This document shows, piece by piece, positions 13,557 through 15,745 of a DNA stretch of 15,745 nt; the first letter of the stretch is position 1, and each line of letters opens with the position of its first letter. The notes beneath the pieces were generated by a model. The model was not told the DNA's origin. It ran no database searches and was given only the letters and a program-made list of their open reading frames with translations. The translations under genes and the position numbers were made by a program. Origin of the DNA: an uncultured Selenomonadaceae bacterium (GTDB lineage Bacteria > Bacillota > Negativicutes > Selenomonadales > Selenomonadaceae); NCBI GenBank assembly GCA_905235425.1, contig CAJOKY010000038.1:1-15745 (forward strand), given 5' to 3'.

Positions 13557-14443
13557 TACGCCTTCACCTCCGCAGATTTTTTCAGTAAAGGATAACCCAG
13601 CTTTTCGCGCTGTTTCAAATATTCTTCAGCACACATACGCGCCAATTTTCTAACACGACCGATAAACGCCGTGCGTTCACTTACACTTATAGCGCCGCGT
13701 GCGTCAAGCAGGTTAAACGTATGCGAACACTTCAAGACATAATCATAGGCGGGGTGAACAAAACCCAACTTAATGACGCGTACCGCCTCAGCCTCGTACT
13801 TTTCAAACAGATTGAAGAGTAAATTTTCATCCGAAACGTCGAAGGCGTAACTGGATTGTTCAAATTCGTTTTGATGAAACACGTCACCGTAAGTCACGTT
13901 GTCAGTCCATTTAATGTCAAAAACATTTTCCACGCCTTGAATGTACATTGCAAGCCTTTCAAGCCCGTACGTAATTTCAACGGCGGTAGGTTTAATGTCT
14001 TGACTGCCTACCTGCTGAAAATATGTGAACTGCGTAATTTCCATGCCGTCGAGCCAAACTTCCCAGCCGAGCCCCCATGCGCCAAGCGTAGGTGATTCCC
14101 AGTTATCTTCAACAAAACGAATATCGTGCTTTTCTTTTTCAAGCCCAATCGCCGCGAGACTGTCAAGGTACAATTCCTGTATATTGTCGGGCGAAGGCTG
14201 CATGATAAGTTGCAGTTGGTGATGCTGATAAAGTCGGTTGGGGTTATCGCCGTAACGTCCGTCGGCAGGTCTGCGCGAAGGTTCAACGTATGCAACGTTC
14301 CAGGGTTCAGGTCCCAACACTTTTAAAAATGTATAAGGGCTCATTGTACCGGCGCCTTTTTCCACGTCGTAGGGTTCGGCAAGCAGGCAGCCTTGATTAG
14401 CCCAAAATTGTTTCAGTGACGTTATTAATTCTTGATAATTCAT
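13556..14443 (-). CDS. glyQ: Glycyl-tRNA synthetase alpha subunit
   Basis: GlyQ carries the class II catalytic core of the alpha2-beta2 glycyl-tRNA synthetase and activates glycine with ATP. The 295-residue product is of normal length. It shows QPYDVEKGAGTMSP-like sequence (LAEPYDVEKGAGTMSP, about 21-36), NVAYVEPSRRPADGRYGDNPNRL (49-71) with the class II motif 2 arginines, and VEITYGLERLAMYIQG (about 154-169). The ATG (14441-14443) has GGAGG at 14451-14455, 7 nt upstream. Its TAA stop shares a base with the glyS ATG, the standard glyQS operon arrangement. An extended -10 box lies just upstream, next to array 12. Confidence 0.98.
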   Translation of the reverse strand: MNYQELITSLKQFWANQGCLLAEPYDVEKGAGTMSPYTFLKVLGPEPWNVAYVEPSRRPADGRYGDNPNRLYQHHQLQLIMQPSPDNIQELYLDSLAAIGLEKEKHDIRFVEDNWESPTLGAWGLGWEVWLDGMEITQFTYFQQVGSQDIKPTAVEITYGLERLAMYIQGVENVFDIKWTDNVTYGDVFHQNEFEQSSYAFDVSDENLLFNLFEKYEAEAVRVIKLGFVHPAYDYVLKCSHTFNLLDARGAISVSERTAFIGRVRKLARMCAEEYLKQREKLGYPLLKKSAEVKA

Positions 14444-14475
14444 TCACAAGCCTCCAATAAAAAAAATCGGCATTT

Positions 14476-14484
14476 ATTATAGCA
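14476..14484 (-). promoter_or_regulatory. glyQS promoter, extended -10 only
   Basis: On the minus strand TGCTATAAT (14476-14484) gives a perfect -10 preceded by TGN. At the -35 spacing the sequence is heptamer array (TCCCTA), with no resemblance to TTGACA. Transcription would start near 14469. No T-box antiterminator sequence is present in the roughly 25-nt leader, although glyQS operons of many Bacillota have one. Confidence 0.55.
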
Positions 14485-14594
14485 CAGGGAATAGGGATTA
14501 GGGAATAGGGAATAGGAGGTAGAGAGTAGAGAGTAGGGAGTAGAATTTACAATCTACAATCTACAATCTACCTTCTACCTTCTACCCTCTACTT
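14484..14594. repeat. Heptamer array 12, between trkH and glyQ
   Basis: The left arm has GGGAATA and GGGATTA units, then TAGAGAG and TAGGGAG units. The junction is GTAGAATTTACAATC. The right arm has CTACAAT, CTACCTT and CTACCCT units. On the minus strand it begins with the trkH TAG stop (14589-14591) and ends at the extended -10 box of glyQ. Confidence 0.9.
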
Positions 14595-15719
14595 AATACC
14601 CCTGCCTTTAGAATTAACGCTTGCAATAAATATCAGCAACGCAAAAATTTCTAACCTGCCCACTACCAAAATAACCGCGCAGAAAATCTTTGCTACGCTT
14701 GATAACTGCAAAAAAATCTGCGCGTCTATAAGCTCCGGCAAGGCTCCTACCGTTGTCAAACACACCGCCGATATCCCTACCGCCTCTGAAAACTGCGGTC
14801 CCATAAAACTTAACACCGCCGCGCAGAAAAATAGCGTCAAGCATGTCAAAAAGAAAAATGCCGTAATGCGTCCGACTGTTTCACGCGGCACGGCGTTACC
14901 ATTTACGCGAATACTTGTCATCATGTGCGGGTGCATTGTACGCGTGACTTCTGCCGCCGCCGATTTAAACAAAACCAATACGCGCATCATCTTCAAGCCG
15001 CCGGTTACCGACCCCATACAGCCGCCGAATACCGCCATTATAAATACTATGAATTTGTCAAAATCATGTATGTCATTGTCTATCGGCAAAGTTATTCCCG
15101 TCGTGCTTAAAAAGGATATCACGTGAAAAAGCGCGTACCTCAATGCCGATTCAATGTCAGCCGTATAGCCGCGCGTAAGAATTGCAAAAAAAATAAATAT
15201 GACGCTGAACAAAATTATCAGTGTACAGGTTTTTACTTCAGAGTTTGAGAAAAAAATTTTTAAGTTGTCGAAAACATTTTGCTTGAATCGCTTAACATAA
15301 TCAATCACACGCCGAAAAATATTTACCTTGTCACCTCTGCGCGGAGGCGGCAAAGTCTGAATCAATCTGTAGTAAAGTAAAAAATTTCCGCACGCAAGAA
15401 ACATTGAAAAAGCCGCCGCATATTCTACATAAGCGTTGCCGATGCAGGGAAAAAATTTTCCGCCTCCGGTAGAGATACAGCGCATTGCCATTAAAAGCGC
15501 GTCCCAAAAATTCAACCCCGCCAATTTGAACAGTACAAAACTAAAAAGCGTCAAGCCCGTGTAGATTTTAATCATACGTTGCGCCATTGCGTTCATCTGT
15601 CCAAAAAGCGGGCTGAAAAGTTGACCGCCTTGCAACGTCATTGTCAAGCCAAAACTGCCGCCGACTTCCGGCATTAACGTTACCAGCATTACCAAAAATA
15701 TCAGCGAGCCGACCCACAT
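14589..15719 (-). CDS. trkH: TrkH/KtrB-type potassium transporter subunit, lacking its N-terminal part
   Basis: TrkH-type proteins form the membrane channel of Trk K+ uptake. The 376 residues from the ATG at 15719 keep three of the four pore-loop repeats: STGGG (83-87), STTGI (205-209) with GSVTGGLKMMR (236-246) behind the third, and LTTVG (321-325), plus many hydrophobic helices. Normal TrkH is about 480 residues, so the first pore loop and about 100 residues are missing. Codons before the ATG (YIWQSNL) still look like TrkH, but a TGA at 15741-15743 interrupts that frame. No ribosome binding site precedes the ATG, so it is unlikely to be the true start. Either a frameshift or nonsense change lies here, or the gene is degraded; the window edge prevents a decision. 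The stop is a TAG belonging to array 12. Confidence 0.8.
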   Translation of the reverse strand: MWVGSLIFLVMLVTLMPEVGGSFGLTMTLQGGQLFSPLFGQMNAMAQRMIKIYTGLTLFSFVLFKLAGLNFWDALLMAMRCISTGGGKFFPCIGNAYVEYAAAFSMFLACGNFLLYYRLIQTLPPPRRGDKVNIFRRVIDYVKRFKQNVFDNLKIFFSNSEVKTCTLIILFSVIFIFFAILTRGYTADIESALRYALFHVISFLSTTGITLPIDNDIHDFDKFIVFIMAVFGGCMGSVTGGLKMMRVLVLFKSAAAEVTRTMHPHMMTSIRVNGNAVPRETVGRITAFFFLTCLTLFFCAAVLSFMGPQFSEAVGISAVCLTTVGALPELIDAQIFLQLSSVAKIFCAVILVVGRLEIFALLIFIASVNSKGRGIK

Positions 15720-15745
15720 TAAATTACTTTGCCAAATATATCAAA

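Noticed and set aside
14444..14480. T-box riboswitch upstream of glyQS
   Set aside because: The leader after the -10 box is about 25 nt and lacks the antiterminator consensus.
15741..15743. UGA reassigned to a sense codon, since no gene here ends in TGA and one TGA interrupts trkH
   Set aside because: No other complete gene contains in-frame TGA and Trp is encoded by TGG throughout; one TGA at a window edge is better explained by a frameshift or nonsense change.

Overview
The window looks like a chromosomal housekeeping segment of a Bacillota-type bacterium, possibly of the Negativicutes. The reasons are strong GGAGG ribosome binding sites, two-subunit glycyl-tRNA synthetase (glyQ/glyS), an rpsB-tsf pair, UvrA with all three zinc modules and a NimA-like flavoprotein. 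The taxonomic guess is an inference from gene content and general protein appearance, not from a search.

Layout. On the minus strand at the left are the start of tsf (1-127) and rpsB (258-998), transcribed from two tandem promoters near 1191-1257. A divergent, duplicated promoter region (1277-1575) drives htpX (1593-2459), followed by uvrA (2564-5200). After uvrA come a 185-bp tandem repeat (about 5193-5690) and a candidate 6S RNA (about 5786-5977, hairpin to 6015). The plus strand continues with rsmE (6158-6997), a DUF401 membrane protein (7112-8332), ilvC (8565-9581) and an atypical L-lactate/2-hydroxyacid dehydrogenase (9845-10804), which ends at a strong hairpin terminator. Convergent to these, on the minus strand, lie trkH (14589 to the window edge, broken or truncated at its 5' end), glyQ (13556-14443), glyS (11500-13556, with a one-base frameshift) and a pyridoxamine-oxidase-fold protein (10910-11413).

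The most unusual content lies between the genes. Most intergenic gaps are filled by degenerate tandem heptamers of the form TAGNNNN (families such as TAGTGAG, TAGAGGG, TTAGCTG and TTAGGGA). Every multi-heptamer array has the same design: a left arm reading TAGNNNN on the plus strand, a very short junction, then a right arm reading the complement, CTA-type. The two arms often come from different heptamer families. Arrays begin at stop codons (all six TAG stops here sit at array edges), lie against the -10 boxes or starts of several promoters, and one has entered uvrA in frame as two 63-nt units, giving a 42-residue heptapeptide-repeat insertion. This resembles in spirit the heptanucleotide repeats known from filamentous cyanobacteria. 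The fixed arm polarity, mixed arm families and preference for transcript boundaries look like a distinct repeat system.

No mobile-element gene, CRISPR array, tRNA or rRNA is visible. The genes are ordinary core functions (translation, membrane proteolysis, excision repair, rRNA methylation, branched-chain amino acid synthesis, redox balance, K+ uptake) and do not form one pathway.
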